A stretch of 64,000 nt of DNA from Oscillatoriales cyanobacterium (GTDB lineage: Bacteria; Cyanobacteriota; Cyanobacteriia; Cyanobacteriales; Microcoleaceae). This document shows, piece by piece, positions 36,528 through 46,665 of the stretch. The notes beneath the pieces were generated by a model. It saw only the letters and a list, made by a program, of their open reading frames with translations, was not told the DNA's origin and did no database searches. Position 1 is the first letter of the stretch. The number at the start of each line of letters is the position of its first letter. The stretch spans positions 50,855 to 114,854 of the forward strand of contig RDYN01000015.1 of NCBI GenBank assembly GCA_004293365.1, written 5' to 3'. A program made the translations under genes and the position numbers.

Positions 36528-38600
36528 TTAGTTCCCTTTGTTCTTAGCGATAATGGCTTCAGCCACATTTCGCGGCACTTCTTCGTAATGGCTGAATTCC
36601 ATTGTGAAGATGCCTCGACCTTGGGTTTTTGAGCGGATGTCAGTAGCGTAACCGAACATTTCTGCTAGTGGAACTTTTACAGAAACTTTGGCAATTCCCT
36701 GATCCGTCTCTTGACCTTCGATCTGACCCCGACGCGAGTTGAGGTCTCCGATGATGTTCCCGATGTAATCTTCGGGAACTTCAACCTCTACTTTCATCAT
36801 AGGCTCTAGCAGCACTGGCGACGCCTTCATCACGGCTTCTTTGATCGCCATTGAACCGGCGATCTTGAATGCCATTTCTGAGGAGTCTACATCGTGGAAA
36901 GACCCGTCTACCATAGTAGCTTTGAGGTCGATCACTGGATATCCTGCTACAATACCTGATTCGCACGCTTCTTTCATCCCTTGTTCTGCAGGGCCGATGT
37001 ACTCTTTGGGTACAGTGCCGCCGACAATTTTGGAGACAAATTCAAAGCCTGTTCCGACTTCGGTGGGTTCGAGTTCGATCACGACGTGACCGTACTGACC
37101 TTTACCGCCGCTTTGGCGAATAAATTTACCTTCGGCGCGGACGGATTTGCGAATGGTTTCCCGGTAGGCTACTTGCGGCTGACCGACGTTGGCTTCTACT
37201 TTGAATTCCCGCAGCATCCTGTCTACCAGAATTTCCAGGTGGAGTTCGCCCATGCCGGCGATGACTGTCTGGTTGGTTTCTGGGTCAACGTTGACTCGGA
37301 AGGTGGGGTCTTCTTCCGAGAGCGACTGGAGGGCTTTGGAGAGCTTCTCCATGTCTTGTTTGGTTTTGGGTTCGACAGCCACGGAGATGACTGGTTCTGG
37401 AATAAACAGGGATTCCAGAATCACTGGCGCTCCATCTTCGCAGAGGGTGTCGCCGGTGAAGGTGTCTTTCAAACCCAAGGCTGCTCCCAGGTCTCCGGCC
37501 CGCAGTTCCTCAACTTCTATGCGATCGTCCGCTTTAAGGACAATTAGGCGAGATACTCGCTCTTTTTTGTCTTTGGTGGAGTTGAGGACGTAGGTTCCTT
37601 TTTTGAGGATACCGGAGTATACGCGAACAAAGGTCAGGCGGCCGTAGGGGTCTGCCATGATTTTGAATGCCAGGGCTGACAGGGGCGCGCTGTCGTCTGC
37701 AAATCGCTCTGCGGTGTCGCCGTTGGGCAGCAGTCCTTGAATTGGAGGAACTTCCAAGGGCGACGGCAGGTAGTCGATCACTGCATCTAACAAAAGCTGA
37801 ACGCCTTTGTTTTTGAAGGCAGAACCGCAGAGCATGGGGACGATCGTACCTTCGACTGTACCGCGGCGCAGAGCCGAGCGGATTTCGTCTTCTGTTAACT
37901 CTTCGCCTTCGAGGTATTTCTCCGTGAGGGCGTCGCTGGTTTCTGCTACAGACTCGATCAGCTTGGTGCGGTATTCTGCGGCGAGTTCTTTTACCTCGTC
38001 GGGGATTTCTATTTCCTCGATGTCGGTGCCGGTGTTGTTGTTGTAGATGTAGGCTTTCATCTCCACTAAATCTACAATTCCCCGGAAGTTTTCTTCGCTG
38101 CCGATCGGGATTTGGACGGGTACGGCGTTCGCTCTCATGCGATCGCGAATTTGGCCGTAGACTTTGTAGAAGTTTGCGCCCATCCGATCCATTTTGTTGA
38201 CGAACACAATCCGGGGTACTTTATACCGATCGGCTTGGCGCCAAACTGTTTCGGATTGCGGCTGCACTCCGCCTACCGAGCAGAACACTGCGATCACTCC
38301 GTCGAGCACTCGCATCGAGCGTTCGACTTCGATCGTGAAGTCTACGTGTCCGGGAGTGTCGATGATGTTGATTTTGTAATCTTTCCAACTGGTGGTGATA
38401 GCGGCGGCAGTAATTGTAATTCCCCGCTCCCGCTCTTGCTCCATCCAGTCGGTGACTGCTGTTCCCTCGTGCACTTCACCCATTTTGTGAACCATGCCTG
38501 AATAGAACAGAATTCTTTCAGTTGTTGTTGTTTTGCCCGCATCAATGTGGGCGGCGATGCCGATGTTGCGAGTTTTTTCTAGCGGGACGGTACGTGCCAC
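36528..38600 (-). CDS. fusA: Elongation factor G
   Basis: A 690-residue translocation GTPase. P-loop AHIDAGKTT (17-25), [16 protein letters not shown], followed by domains II-V ([33 protein letters not shown]). The start is GTG at 38600, decided by an ideal AAGGAGGTAGCT just upstream. The 328-bp gap to rpsG contains only AT-rich sequence and could hold a secondary promoter. Confidence 0.99.
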   Translation of the reverse strand: MARTVPLEKTRNIGIAAHIDAGKTTTTERILFYSGMVHKMGEVHEGTAVTDWMEQERERGITITAAAITTSWKDYKINIIDTPGHVDFTIEVERSMRVLDGVIAVFCSVGGVQPQSETVWRQADRYKVPRIVFVNKMDRMGANFYKVYGQIRDRMRANAVPVQIPIGSEENFRGIVDLVEMKAYIYNNNTGTDIEEIEIPDEVKELAAEYRTKLIESVAETSDALTEKYLEGEELTEDEIRSALRRGTVEGTIVPMLCGSAFKNKGVQLLLDAVIDYLPSPLEVPPIQGLLPNGDTAERFADDSAPLSALAFKIMADPYGRLTFVRVYSGILKKGTYVLNSTKDKKERVSRLIVLKADDRIEVEELRAGDLGAALGLKDTFTGDTLCEDGAPVILESLFIPEPVISVAVEPKTKQDMEKLSKALQSLSEEDPTFRVNVDPETNQTVIAGMGELHLEILVDRMLREFKVEANVGQPQVAYRETIRKSVRAEGKFIRQSGGKGQYGHVVIELEPTEVGTGFEFVSKIVGGTVPKEYIGPAEQGMKEACESGIVAGYPVIDLKATMVDGSFHDVDSSEMAFKIAGSMAIKEAVMKASPVLLEPMMKVEVEVPEDYIGNIIGDLNSRRGQIEGQETDQGIAKVSVKVPLAEMFGYATDIRSKTQGRGIFTMEFSHYEEVPRNVAEAIIAKNKGN

Positions 38601-38928
38601 AGCTACCTCCTTAATCTTGTGTTGCTGTTATAATACTACTATACTACACAGTAACCCTATTTTGCACTCCCCAGCGACTTACTACCATCTCTGGAGCTTA
38701 TTATTACATTTTAATATTTTTTGCAACATTTGTTTACAAAAATATTAAGGATGCGACATGGAGGATTGAGAGTGCGTGAATTTTAATTTTGGGAGTTTTG
38801 AGTTTGCTTCAATAAGGGCAACTAAGCCGTCTCGAAGCAATCTCAGCACTCACAACTTACACTTGCCAATTTGTCGCCGCTTTTATACCGCACGATCGGC
38901 TTCTTCTCCATGCCCGACGATTTGGCAA
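38601..38928. other. Gap between rpsG and fusA
   Basis: This 328-bp AT-rich spacer contains the fusA ribosome binding site and a plausible minus-strand TATAAT-type box (complement near 38628-38633). No gene is seen. The length suggests internal transcription initiation for fusA-tuf. Confidence 0.5.
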
Positions 38929-39399
38929 TTAGTACCGGTAGTGAGCAAAAGCCTTGTTAGCTTCTGCCATGCGGTGTGTTTCTTCGCGCTTGCGAATGGC
39001 AGAGCCTGTTTCGTTCGCTGCATCCATCAGTTCGTTAGCCAGCTTGGCGGCCATCGAGCGGCCTGTGCGGGCGCGGGCAAATCTGATCAGCCAGCGGAGG
39101 GCGAGGGTGGTTCCGCGATCGGAACGTACTTCCATCGGCACTTGGTATGTGGCGCCGCCTACCCGGCGGGCTTTTACTTCTACCAGGGGTGTAGCGTTTT
39201 TGACTGCTTTTTCAAACAAGTCTAACGGTTCGGCTCCTGTGCGTTCTTGGATGGTTTTCAGGGCGTCGTAGACTATGCTGGAGGCCACGGATTTTTTGCC
39301 GTGCTGCATGATCCGTCTCACCATCATGCTTACCAACCGGCTGTTGTAGGTTGGATCGGGCGGAACTGGACGTTTTTGAATAACTGTGCGGCGAGACAT
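38929..39399 (-). CDS. rpsG: Ribosomal protein S7
   Basis: A 156-residue 30S head protein, normal length. [20 protein letters not shown] at the start, [40 protein letters not shown] and the C-terminal [14 protein letters not shown] are characteristic. It lies 116 bp after rpsL on the same strand. Confidence 0.99.
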   Translation of the reverse strand: MSRRTVIQKRPVPPDPTYNSRLVSMMVRRIMQHGKKSVASSIVYDALKTIQERTGAEPLDLFEKAVKNATPLVEVKARRVGGATYQVPMEVRSDRGTTLALRWLIRFARARTGRSMAAKLANELMDAANETGSAIRKREETHRMAEANKAFAHYRY

Positions 39400-39515
39400 A
39401 GTTCTATTTGGGATTTTTGATTTTGATTGATTGAATTTGGAGTTTTTAGCTCAAATCTCGATCGATGACGATCGAACTTATTTTTGCTTTTTAACTCCGG
39501 CGGGCGAGAGCCGCG

Positions 39516-39896
39516 TTATTTTTTCTCTTTAGGACGCTTGGCCCCGTACTTGGAACGACCTTGCTTGCGGTCTTTCACCCCGGCGGTGTCTAATGTACCG
39601 CGAATGATGTGGTATCTAACTCCGGGTAAATCTTTTACCCGACCGCCCCGGATCATTACTACCGAGTGTTCTTGCAAGTTGTGACCGATCCCGGGGATGT
39701 AGGCTGTCACTTCAAAACCGCTTGTCAGCCGTACCCGAGCCACTTTCCGCAGCGCCGAGTTGGGTTTTTTCGGGGTGGTCGTGTACACTCTGGTACAAAC
39801 TCCGCGGCGCTGGGGGCAACTCTTGAGAGCTGGCGATTTGGTTTTTTTCTGCGTTTGTTCCCGTGCTGAACGGATGAGTTGCTGAATAGTGGGCAT
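39516..39896 (-). CDS. rpsL: Ribosomal protein S12
   Basis: A 126-residue decoding-centre protein. [40 protein letters not shown] and [17 protein letters not shown] are the hallmarks; the lysines tied to streptomycin response (in TPKKPNS and GGRVKDLPG) are the sensitive-type residues. It is the first gene of the str operon. Confidence 0.99.
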   Translation of the reverse strand: MPTIQQLIRSAREQTQKKTKSPALKSCPQRRGVCTRVYTTTPKKPNSALRKVARVRLTSGFEVTAYIPGIGHNLQEHSVVMIRGGRVKDLPGVRYHIIRGTLDTAGVKDRKQGRSKYGAKRPKEKK

Positions 39897-40720
39897 GAGT
39901 TACGGCATTTCTAGCTTTTTGCTGAATATAGTGATTTGGCGGCATCCGCACTGAAAGTCCCTTCCCCTGTGGGGGGACGGGATAAATGAAAATAATTATG
40001 GGTAAGTGAGGATACCAGACTCTATATAGTACACGAAGCGGTTTTTTTTGGCAAGGAATTTGCTTTCTCGGGCGAACTTTCTTGCTGGGAAGGCTGTTCG
40101 TTGGGATGCGGCGATCGCCCGCCGTAGCGATACATATGTGGCATTATATATTGAAGCCCAACTTTGAAGAGGGTCACAGCGGCGGTGCAAAATCGATCGC
40201 CATCGAAATATCGAACCACCATTTTTCGGAGACGCCCATCAACTCTACCGTGCGATCGCATCACAGCCTCAGGGAGATCGACATCACATAAAGTTATATA
40301 AAATTACCTGATAATAAGCCACATACATTTAGTTGAGCGCAGATGAAAACCAAAACTTATATTCCTGAAAGTACAATTTCCGAACTTTACTTGAACATTT
40401 GGAAATCCGGTAAGATCGGACGGTGTTGCACCAAATTCAATACGAAATTAATTCTGAGACTTGAAAAAGTTCAGAGGAGCTAAAAATTGTTAGCAGACTG
40501 CTCTATGCAGTCCGACGGGGATGGCTTTTAGTCATGGACTAAGTGGCGTTTGGAGTGTTAGTGTTGATATTACCTCCAAAGGCAAGCGCGGACAACGCAG
40601 GTGAGTGATTGAGTTTTGAGTTGTGAGTTAAAATCTCATCCATAAAATCATATATAAATTATATAGAGACTCAAATAAGACTCACACTTGACAGGCAATA
40701 TTAAGGCAAAAGGACAGGGT
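39897..40720. other. Long intergenic region between str operon and HD-like gene
   Basis: About 820 bp. The left part must contain the str promoter. The right part holds an inverted pair TTTGGAG (40549-40555) and CTCCAAA (40574-40580), plus a C/G-rich block near 40500-40525. I see no gene, but a small RNA between about 40380 and 40620 is possible. Open frames on either strand lack protein character. Confidence 0.5.
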
Positions 40721-41572
40721 ATGTTTAATTCTACAGAACTGCTGATCGAGGCTTTCATCAAACAACTGGAGAACGGATACAGCCGCACTTACGGAGGCTA
40801 CAAATCCGACTATGCCGATATTATTGCCTGGGTGGGGGCAATGGCGTTAGAAAACATCGCCAGCAGCGACGCTCTTTATCACAATATCGAACACGCCATT
40901 TGCATTACGTTAGTAGGTCAAGAAATCTTGCGGGGAAAACACATTCGCAAGGGCGGAGTCTCCTGCGAAAATTGGCTGCACTTCATCATTTCTTTGCTGT
41001 GCCAAGATATCGGATATGTCAAAGGAGTTTGCCGGCAAGACCAAGCATCAGAAGGATTGTATGCTACGGGCAAAGATGGCATGAGAATTGCACTTGCTCC
41101 CGGTGCAACAGCGGCTAGTTTATCTCCTTACCGAGTTGACAGAGCAAAACTATTTATTGACGAGCGCTTCGGCAACCACAAGCTAATTAATGCTGAGGTA
41201 ATTAAGCAGAACATAGAACAAACTCGTTTCTCGGTGCTTGACGGCAACATTGACCAAAATGCAGGTAATTATTCTAGTTTAGTTCGCGGTGCTGACTTGA
41301 TAGGTCAGCTCAGCAACCCACAATATTTACAGAAAATTGGCGCGCTGTTTTACGAGTTGGAAGAAAGCGGTGCTACTAAACTTTTGGGCTACCGACATCC
41401 GGGCGACTTGCTGCAAAGCTACTCTAAGTTTTACTGGAGCGGAATTTATCCTCACATCAGCGAATCTCTCGGTTACTTGCAGTTGACCCAAGAAGGCAAA
41501 CAGATTGTTGCTAGTTTGTACGCTAACGTATTTCGGATGGAACACCAACGCTGCGATTCTGAAGTTGCTTGA
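40721..41572 (+). CDS. HD-like phosphohydrolase with altered HD motif
   Basis: A 283-residue protein resembling metal-dependent HD phosphohydrolases. The first motif is YHNIEHAI (His54, Glu57, His58). The central doublet reads LLCQDIGY: Gln95-Asp96 where HD proteins have His-Asp. Later motifs include SLVRGADLIGQLSN (the distal Asp). Without the His the bimetal site would be incomplete, so it may be inactive or use a different metal. ATG 40721 follows AGGACAGGGT; the frame is open from a TTG at 40688. Confidence 0.75.
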   Translation: MFNSTELLIEAFIKQLENGYSRTYGGYKSDYADIIAWVGAMALENIASSDALYHNIEHAICITLVGQEILRGKHIRKGGVSCENWLHFIISLLCQDIGYVKGVCRQDQASEGLYATGKDGMRIALAPGATAASLSPYRVDRAKLFIDERFGNHKLINAEVIKQNIEQTRFSVLDGNIDQNAGNYSSLVRGADLIGQLSNPQYLQKIGALFYELEESGATKLLGYRHPGDLLQSYSKFYWSGIYPHISESLGYLQLTQEGKQIVASLYANVFRMEHQRCDSEVA

Positions 41573-41856
41573 GTACAAGTGAAGTCAGCAGTCAGTTGGC
41601 AGTTGGCAGCAGTCAGCAGTCATTAGTCATGGGTCATTAGTATTCCTAGGGTGTGTCGCTTGCGAACAATCCGTAAATTTAACCTATAATCTCATAGCGA
41701 CGCACCTTGTGCATTGGGTGGATGAAACACACCCTGCAAATCTATTGTTGCATTTTTTTCTAAACGGTATAACTAACAACAAATAATCAATTACCAATTA
41801 CCAATTCCCAATTCCCAATTCCCAATTTCCAATTCCTGTAGTTTATTTCATCCAAC
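41573..41856. other. Repeat-filled gap
   Basis: The 284-bp gap between the convergent HD-like and Fur genes contains GTCAGCA/TCATTAG heptamers (41583-41640), the ATCTCATAGCGACGCACCTT element (41688-41708), and CCAATTA/CCCAATT heptamers (41784-41838). No gene. Confidence 0.75.
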
Positions 41857-42387
41857 TTAACTAACCTCATCCTCAAGTTCCGAATGATATCTCGGGCACA
41901 ACCAATTGCTCGGCACCAAAGAAGGCCATCCCTCCCGCAGCGCTTCCAAGCACACAGCACGCACAGTTAATTGACAGTCTAGCAGTTCTACACCAGCTTT
42001 TTCAACTTGCTTTTTGCCAATTTTACCAATCGATTCATCGCTAAATTCAAAGGTTTTGTGACACTGAATGCAAACCAGATGATGGTGGTGGTGCAATTCC
42101 GGTAGATTAAGTTCGTAATGTTTGTGTCCTTCTGCTAATTCTAATTCGCGCAAAATCCCAATTCTTGCTAATAAATGCAGGGTTCGGTAAACTGTAGACA
42201 AGCCAATTCGTTCTCCTTGGTTCTGCAAAGTATTGTATAATTCTTCCGCACTCAAATGATGGCCTTGCCGCAGAGTTTGAAAGACACTCAAAATAGTTTC
42301 TCGCTGGGGAGTCAGGCGGCAGCCTCTCTGGTTTAGTTCGAGTTTGAGTGAGTTAGCGCTGTATAAATTCATAGCGAATTTGTCCAA
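41857..42387 (-). CDS. Fur-family metalloregulator, FurA-like
   Basis: A 176-residue DNA-binding repressor. The winged helix has RLTPQRETILSVFQTL and GLSTVYRTLHLLARIGILRE; the metal/dimer part has the pentahistidine HHHHHLVCIQC (99-109). It is closest in layout to cyanobacterial FurA. However, the second Cys pair (CPKC in Anabaena FurA as I recall it) is CLEA here (Cys146, Ala149), and the protein has an extra 27-residue tail with Cys164. Fur controls iron uptake and isiA, and this gene ends a minus-strand run of isiA/pcb genes, so local autoregulation is likely. Confidence 0.88.
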   Translation of the reverse strand: MDKFAMNLYSANSLKLELNQRGCRLTPQRETILSVFQTLRQGHHLSAEELYNTLQNQGERIGLSTVYRTLHLLARIGILRELELAEGHKHYELNLPELHHHHHLVCIQCHKTFEFSDESIGKIGKKQVEKAGVELLDCQLTVRAVCLEALREGWPSLVPSNWLCPRYHSELEDEVS

Positions 42388-42424
42388 ATAATTGTGATCT
42401 ATCCCCTTTTCCCGGGGTAATTTA

Positions 42425-42763
42425 CTAGCTCCTAATTCCGGTTGCTAAAGGTGGAACAGAAGGATTGGTTGTCGGTATTTCTGCATAAGCTTTGTGAGCC
42501 CTAGAGCAATGTTGCTGGCAAGAATTAGCAAAACAAGTCTTAGGTTCAAAGTCAGTACAGCCGATCGCATCCTCAGTAGAAGCAACACACGGCCGCACCG
42601 TGCATTTGAGGCGGTAGTCATTAGTAAAAAATTCGCAATCTGAACAAGGAATTTGATGTAGGCGCCGAATTTGATGAAATCCTTCTCGCAATGCTAGGGA
42701 AGCGCTCCACAAAAACAGAAGCATCAAAATACCGAGACAGAAGCAGTAAATAAAAACAGTCAT
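42425..42763 (-). CDS. Small Cys-rich membrane protein, unknown
   Basis: Not recognised by name. From ATG 42763 it has 112 residues: an N-terminal transmembrane helix (FIYCFCLGILMLLFLWSASL) and a soluble part with about nine cysteines, including IPCSDCEFFTNDYRLKCTVR, IGCTDFEP and TCFANSCQQHC. The cysteine spacing suggests a metal or Fe-S site or disulfides. It sits between a pcb gene (91 bp upstream) and fur (37 bp downstream) on the same strand, which ties it to iron response. Confidence 0.75.
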   Translation of the reverse strand: MTVFIYCFCLGILMLLFLWSASLALREGFHQIRRLHQIPCSDCEFFTNDYRLKCTVRPCVASTEDAIGCTDFEPKTCFANSCQQHCSRAHKAYAEIPTTNPSVPPLATGIRS

Positions 42764-42854
42764 AGGGTAATTTCTCAAAGTATACACAAATTTGAAACCG
42801 ATTTAAGTCAGAAACAAAGTAGCAAGAAACTTTGTTTCTGACTTTGCATCGCAT

Positions 42855-43820
42855 TCAGGTTCTATTAAGACGGGCGCGAGAAGCGTGCCAAATGTGACCT
42901 GCGAGGGCTAATATACCCAATAGAAATTGTGCATTTGCCAATCCCAGGCGATCGCTCCCGTAGAATTGGGGAGGATACACAGTCGTGTTATACCCCACGA
43001 AAGCACAGGAAACAAAAGCCATAAAAGCCAGACCAGCTAAACTATAGGAAAGAATAGCATCAGCCTCCACAATCAAAAGTCGCTTAGCCCAAGGAAAAGG
43101 CTCAATCAGAATGTGCCACACGCCGCCTGCAATCAGCATCGCACCAATCCAAATGTGACCGCCGATTACATCCTCCAAGTTATTAACACTAGCCATTCCT
43201 AGGATTGTCCAGCCACCATTAGCAAATCCGAACAGATAGCCAAAAATTGTCGCCGGATTGAGATTGGGGCTAGCAATCAGGCGTACATCGCCAATTGCAC
43301 TATCATAAATTCCCCCAAACTTCATTGCTTTGAGCACTAGCAAAAAAGCACCCAATCCTAAAATAATTAAGTGGCTTCCCAAAATGGAACCCAGCTTCTT
43401 AGCGTCATTCCATTCATAGTGAAAATTAGCAACAATTCCGCCTTCGGTGTGCAAAATTGCCGGGCCGCGAAAAACATGATAAAGACCCCCAGCACCCAAA
43501 ACAGCAGATGCAACTAAATGCAATATGCCGATCGCAAAATAAGGATAAGTATCGATCGCAGCACCCCCCGCACCAACACCCCAGCCCAAAGTTGCTAAAT
43601 GCGACAGTAAAGTCAGGTTTTGCTCGTACATCGGCACGTTTGGTAAAAAACGAGAAACTTCCGAAATAGTAGTTGCTCCCGCCCAAAACATAATCAAACC
43701 AGCGTGAGCGACATGAGCACCCAACAACCTACCCGACAAATCAGTTAAGCGGGCATTACCGAGCCACCACTTAACATTATTTCCATCCATTCCAAAATCA
43801 TTAATATTAGCGATCGTCAC
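42855..43820 (-). CDS. CP43-like chlorophyll-binding antenna protein (IsiA/Pcb family)
   Basis: A 321-residue six-helix chlorophyll a antenna protein. [53 protein letters not shown] and the C-terminal [11 protein letters not shown] carry the chlorophyll-ligating histidines. It is shorter than IsiA and lacks the large CP43 lumenal loop, as expected for the family. The start is GTG 43820 with GAGG nine bases before it; ATG 43790 is an alternative. It is the fourth and last antenna gene of the tandem set and the most diverged. Confidence 0.92.
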   Translation of the reverse strand: MTIANINDFGMDGNNVKWWLGNARLTDLSGRLLGAHVAHAGLIMFWAGATTISEVSRFLPNVPMYEQNLTLLSHLATLGWGVGAGGAAIDTYPYFAIGILHLVASAVLGAGGLYHVFRGPAILHTEGGIVANFHYEWNDAKKLGSILGSHLIILGLGAFLLVLKAMKFGGIYDSAIGDVRLIASPNLNPATIFGYLFGFANGGWTILGMASVNNLEDVIGGHIWIGAMLIAGGVWHILIEPFPWAKRLLIVEADAILSYSLAGLAFMAFVSCAFVGYNTTVYPPQFYGSDRLGLANAQFLLGILALAGHIWHASRARLNRT

Positions 43821-43899
43821 AGTTTTTTACCTCGTAAAATTAATAGCTATGCGGGCAATTTATAACTTGAATATTGTTGCCTTTCGCATTCCTTGGGTC

Positions 43900-43962
43900 A
43901 GAAACCGGGTTTTTTACGAAAGATGTGTTGTCACCCGTAGATTTGGTAAAAACCCGGTTTCT
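43900..43962. repeat. Interspersed hairpin repeat (AGAAACCGGGTTTTTT family)
   Basis: Arms 43900-43917 and 43946-43962 are inverted. It lies between isiA and the following antenna gene and may attenuate transcription between them. Confidence 0.85.
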
Positions 43963-43993
43963 TTAGTGGAGTGCGTCCAGAAGTGTTTAAGTC

Positions 43994-45028
43994 TTACGAC
44001 TCAGTTCCCACCGCATTCAAGGAAGTTTCAACTTGCTTGAAATTAAAGCCGATCGCCCGCAGAGCGTGCCACAAATGACCTTGCAAGAAGAAGAAAGCCA
44101 AGAAAAAATGAGAATTAGCCAGCCAGCAGCGCGGAGTGTGAGCACCTAACGGTAAGGCGATCGTATCCGCAAAATAGGGGGTAATACCCAGCTTGGTTTC
44201 CAGCACCGGGCCGTAGAATTCAACCGGATAAGCCAAAGTATTAACCGCACAGAAATAAGCCGCTGTAAACCCGGCCAAAGCAATACCGCCGAGAGAGTAA
44301 GACAGAATAGCTTCCCCAGAGAAACTCAACACTCGCTTAGCCCAAGGAAAAGGCTCTTTGACGATGTGCCACACGCCACCGAGAACCAGCATGATGCCGA
44401 CATAAATGTGACCGCCAACCAAATCTTCCAAATTGTCAACACTGGCAAAATGAGTTTGATAGCCGTAGATAACTAACGGATCGAGAGTAGGACTCACAAC
44501 TGTGCGGACTTCGTGAATTGTCGAGTCGTACAAACCGCCGAAAAACATCGCTTTCGCTACCAGCAGCAGCGCACCCGCGCCCAGGAAAATCAGGTGGTGT
44601 CCTAAGATGAAGCCCAGTTTTTTCGGGTCTTCCCATTCAAAGTGAAACTTGCCAGCGCGACAAGCGGCATCTTTCAAGTTTTTAGGCCCTTTAAAGGTGT
44701 GAAATAAAGCACCAGCACCCAAAACAGCCGATGAAATCAGGTGTACCATTCCCACCACAAAATACGGATAGGTATCCACAATCTTGCCGCCCGCTCCTAC
44801 ACCCAAACCAAGAGTAGCTAAGTGAGGCAACAAAATTAATCCCTGTTCGCCCATTGCAATCTCAGGGTTGTAGCGAGACATTTCAAACAGAGTAAATGCT
44901 CCCGCCCAGAAAGTAATTAAAGCTGCTTGACCGACGTGAGCGGAAATGAAATATCCCGAAAGATTGGCGAAGCGGGCATTGCCTGCCCACCAGTCATATT
45001 TAACGTTGGGATTGTCGTAGGTTTGCAT
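43994..45028 (-). CDS. isiA: Iron-stress chlorophyll-binding protein IsiA (CP43')
   Basis: A 344-residue antenna protein that forms rings around photosystem I under iron starvation. The start [20 protein letters not shown] and [20 protein letters not shown] closely match known IsiA, and it has the usual length. Helix histidines appear in [33 protein letters not shown] and [12 protein letters not shown]. The usual partner isiB (flavodoxin) does not follow; another antenna gene does. Confidence 0.95.
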   Translation of the reverse strand: MQTYDNPNVKYDWWAGNARFANLSGYFISAHVGQAALITFWAGAFTLFEMSRYNPEIAMGEQGLILLPHLATLGLGVGAGGKIVDTYPYFVVGMVHLISSAVLGAGALFHTFKGPKNLKDAACRAGKFHFEWEDPKKLGFILGHHLIFLGAGALLLVAKAMFFGGLYDSTIHEVRTVVSPTLDPLVIYGYQTHFASVDNLEDLVGGHIYVGIMLVLGGVWHIVKEPFPWAKRVLSFSGEAILSYSLGGIALAGFTAAYFCAVNTLAYPVEFYGPVLETKLGITPYFADTIALPLGAHTPRCWLANSHFFLAFFFLQGHLWHALRAIGFNFKQVETSLNAVGTES

Positions 45029-45110
45029 CGTTTTTTGTTTGCTTGTTGTACTTGTTTGGTCTGAAACAAATTGAATTTGTTCGTAGTGCGTCCTGGTGTC
45101 TGCAAGCTCG

Positions 45111-45138
45111 GAGCGGACTTAAGTCCGCACTACAAACC
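45111..45138. repeat. Half copy of the GTAGTGCGGACTT hairpin repeat
   Basis: GCGGACTTAAGTCCGCACTACAAACC lies between the PsaL-fusion gene and isiA; a decayed partner arm (GTTCGTAGTGCGTCC) starts near 45082. Confidence 0.75.
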
Positions 45139-45146
45139 GTTTTTAT

Positions 45147-46643
45147 TCAGTTAATAACGCCCCGGAAAATTGCATCAATCCCAGCAAAGTTGTCTAGCAG
45201 TAAATAGGCGAGGAAGGCTCCGCTCGTACCGCCCATCACAAAACCGCCCCGGAACAAACTCCAATCTTCCGGCGTTTTGTGCCAGTACAAAACTTTACCT
45301 GCTTCGATTTTCCGGGTTTCGTAAACCGAAAGCCCGATCGCCAAAATCAACACCAAGGCCAGAGTTGCCAGCAATCCGGCCAGCGGTGCTAAACCTTTTT
45401 CTTGTAAAGGTAGCAATACCGCAAAAGCTCCTACCAGGAAATATCCGTGAGCTAAGCTAACTTCCAATCCCCGGACTATCGGAGACAAACCCTTGCGGTA
45501 AATCGGCAAGTTACGCAGAAAAGTTACAGTCACATCCGAAAAACTCACTGCTGTTGCGGCCGCAGGTTGAGGTTGAAGCCGATCGGACTTTTCAACCTTG
45601 CTGGCAGTTGCCGTTACAAATTCACCCGATCGAAAATCAAATCCCGCCGCTTTTGTCCGAACGCGCAGTGCGTGCCAAATATGACCGGAAAGCGCCAAAA
45701 TTGCTAAAACAAAGTGACTTGTTGCCAGCCAAGTCCGGGAAGAAACAACCGCTGCATCCGGGCCAGTCAGACCTACAGGCCCGTAAAAAACCTCGGGATA
45801 AACAGTGTCATTTACAGTCACGAAATAGGCAGCCAAAAAGCCCATGTAAGCCAGAGCGCCCAAACTGTAAGAAAGGTAAGCTTCTCCCGACCAAAACAGC
45901 ACTCGCTGTGCCCAAGCAAAAGGCTTAGTAAAGATATGCCAGAAACCGCCAAGAATGCAGAGCAAGCCAACATAAATGTGACCGCCGACAACATCTTCTA
46001 AGTTGTCAACTGCTGCCATTCCTTCCGGGCCGTGCACTGGCAAAAGATAGCTGAAAATGCGGGCGGGATTGAGAGTCGGTTCGCTAATTACCCGCACGTC
46101 AGCGACGTGGGGATCGTAAAGACCGCCCCAAAATACAGCTTTTGCTACTAACAACCAAGCACCTAAACCTAACAGCAACAGGTGAATGCCGATGATGGTT
46201 GTCATTTTGTCTTTGTCTTCCCAGTCGTAGCCGAAGGAACCAAAGAATGTTTTGTTTTGCGGCAATACTTTCGGGCCGAGCAAGGAATGGTAAAGACCGC
46301 CGGCACCCAAAACGGTAGAACTAATTAGATGCAAAACTCCGATCGCAAAATACGGATAGGTATCAACAATTTGACCGCCATGTCCTACTCCAAAACCCAA
46401 ACTTGCCAAGTGCGGCAGCAGGATTAACCCTTGGTCGTACATCGGCAACTCTGGGTTAAAGTTTGAAAGTTCAAACAAAGTCATTGCCCCAGCCCAGAGT
46501 ACGATTAAGCCCGCGTGAGCTACGTGAGCTCCCAAAATTCGCCCTGAAAGGTCGATGAAACGGGCGTTGCCGGCCCACCAGCCGTATTCGCTTTCCGGTT
46601 TGTCCGGTTCTGGTATTAAATTCGGATCTGCGATTGCTTGCAT
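45147..46643 (-). CDS. CP43-like antenna fused to a PsaL-like domain
   Basis: A 498-residue fusion. Residues 1 to about 350 are a six-helix IsiA/Pcb antenna ([51 protein letters not shown]). After a linker, residues about 364-498 match photosystem I subunit [36 protein letters not shown], and two further transmembrane helices. PsaL sits at the PSI trimer contact, so this protein could replace PsaL and dock an antenna directly on PSI. ATG 46643 is fixed by a strong AGGAGGAAAGCAAAA; it starts 22 bp after the preceding antenna gene. Confidence 0.93.
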   Translation of the reverse strand: MQAIADPNLIPEPDKPESEYGWWAGNARFIDLSGRILGAHVAHAGLIVLWAGAMTLFELSNFNPELPMYDQGLILLPHLASLGFGVGHGGQIVDTYPYFAIGVLHLISSTVLGAGGLYHSLLGPKVLPQNKTFFGSFGYDWEDKDKMTTIIGIHLLLLGLGAWLLVAKAVFWGGLYDPHVADVRVISEPTLNPARIFSYLLPVHGPEGMAAVDNLEDVVGGHIYVGLLCILGGFWHIFTKPFAWAQRVLFWSGEAYLSYSLGALAYMGFLAAYFVTVNDTVYPEVFYGPVGLTGPDAAVVSSRTWLATSHFVLAILALSGHIWHALRVRTKAAGFDFRSGEFVTATASKVEKSDRLQPQPAAATAVSFSDVTVTFLRNLPIYRKGLSPIVRGLEVSLAHGYFLVGAFAVLLPLQEKGLAPLAGLLATLALVLILAIGLSVYETRKIEAGKVLYWHKTPEDWSLFRGGFVMGGTSGAFLAYLLLDNFAGIDAIFRGVIN

Positions 46644-46665
46644 TTTTGCTTTCCTCCTGGTGCGG

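Noticed and set aside
36981..37547. 188-codon plus-strand frame
   Set aside because: Antisense to fusA; long because of fusA's biased codon use.
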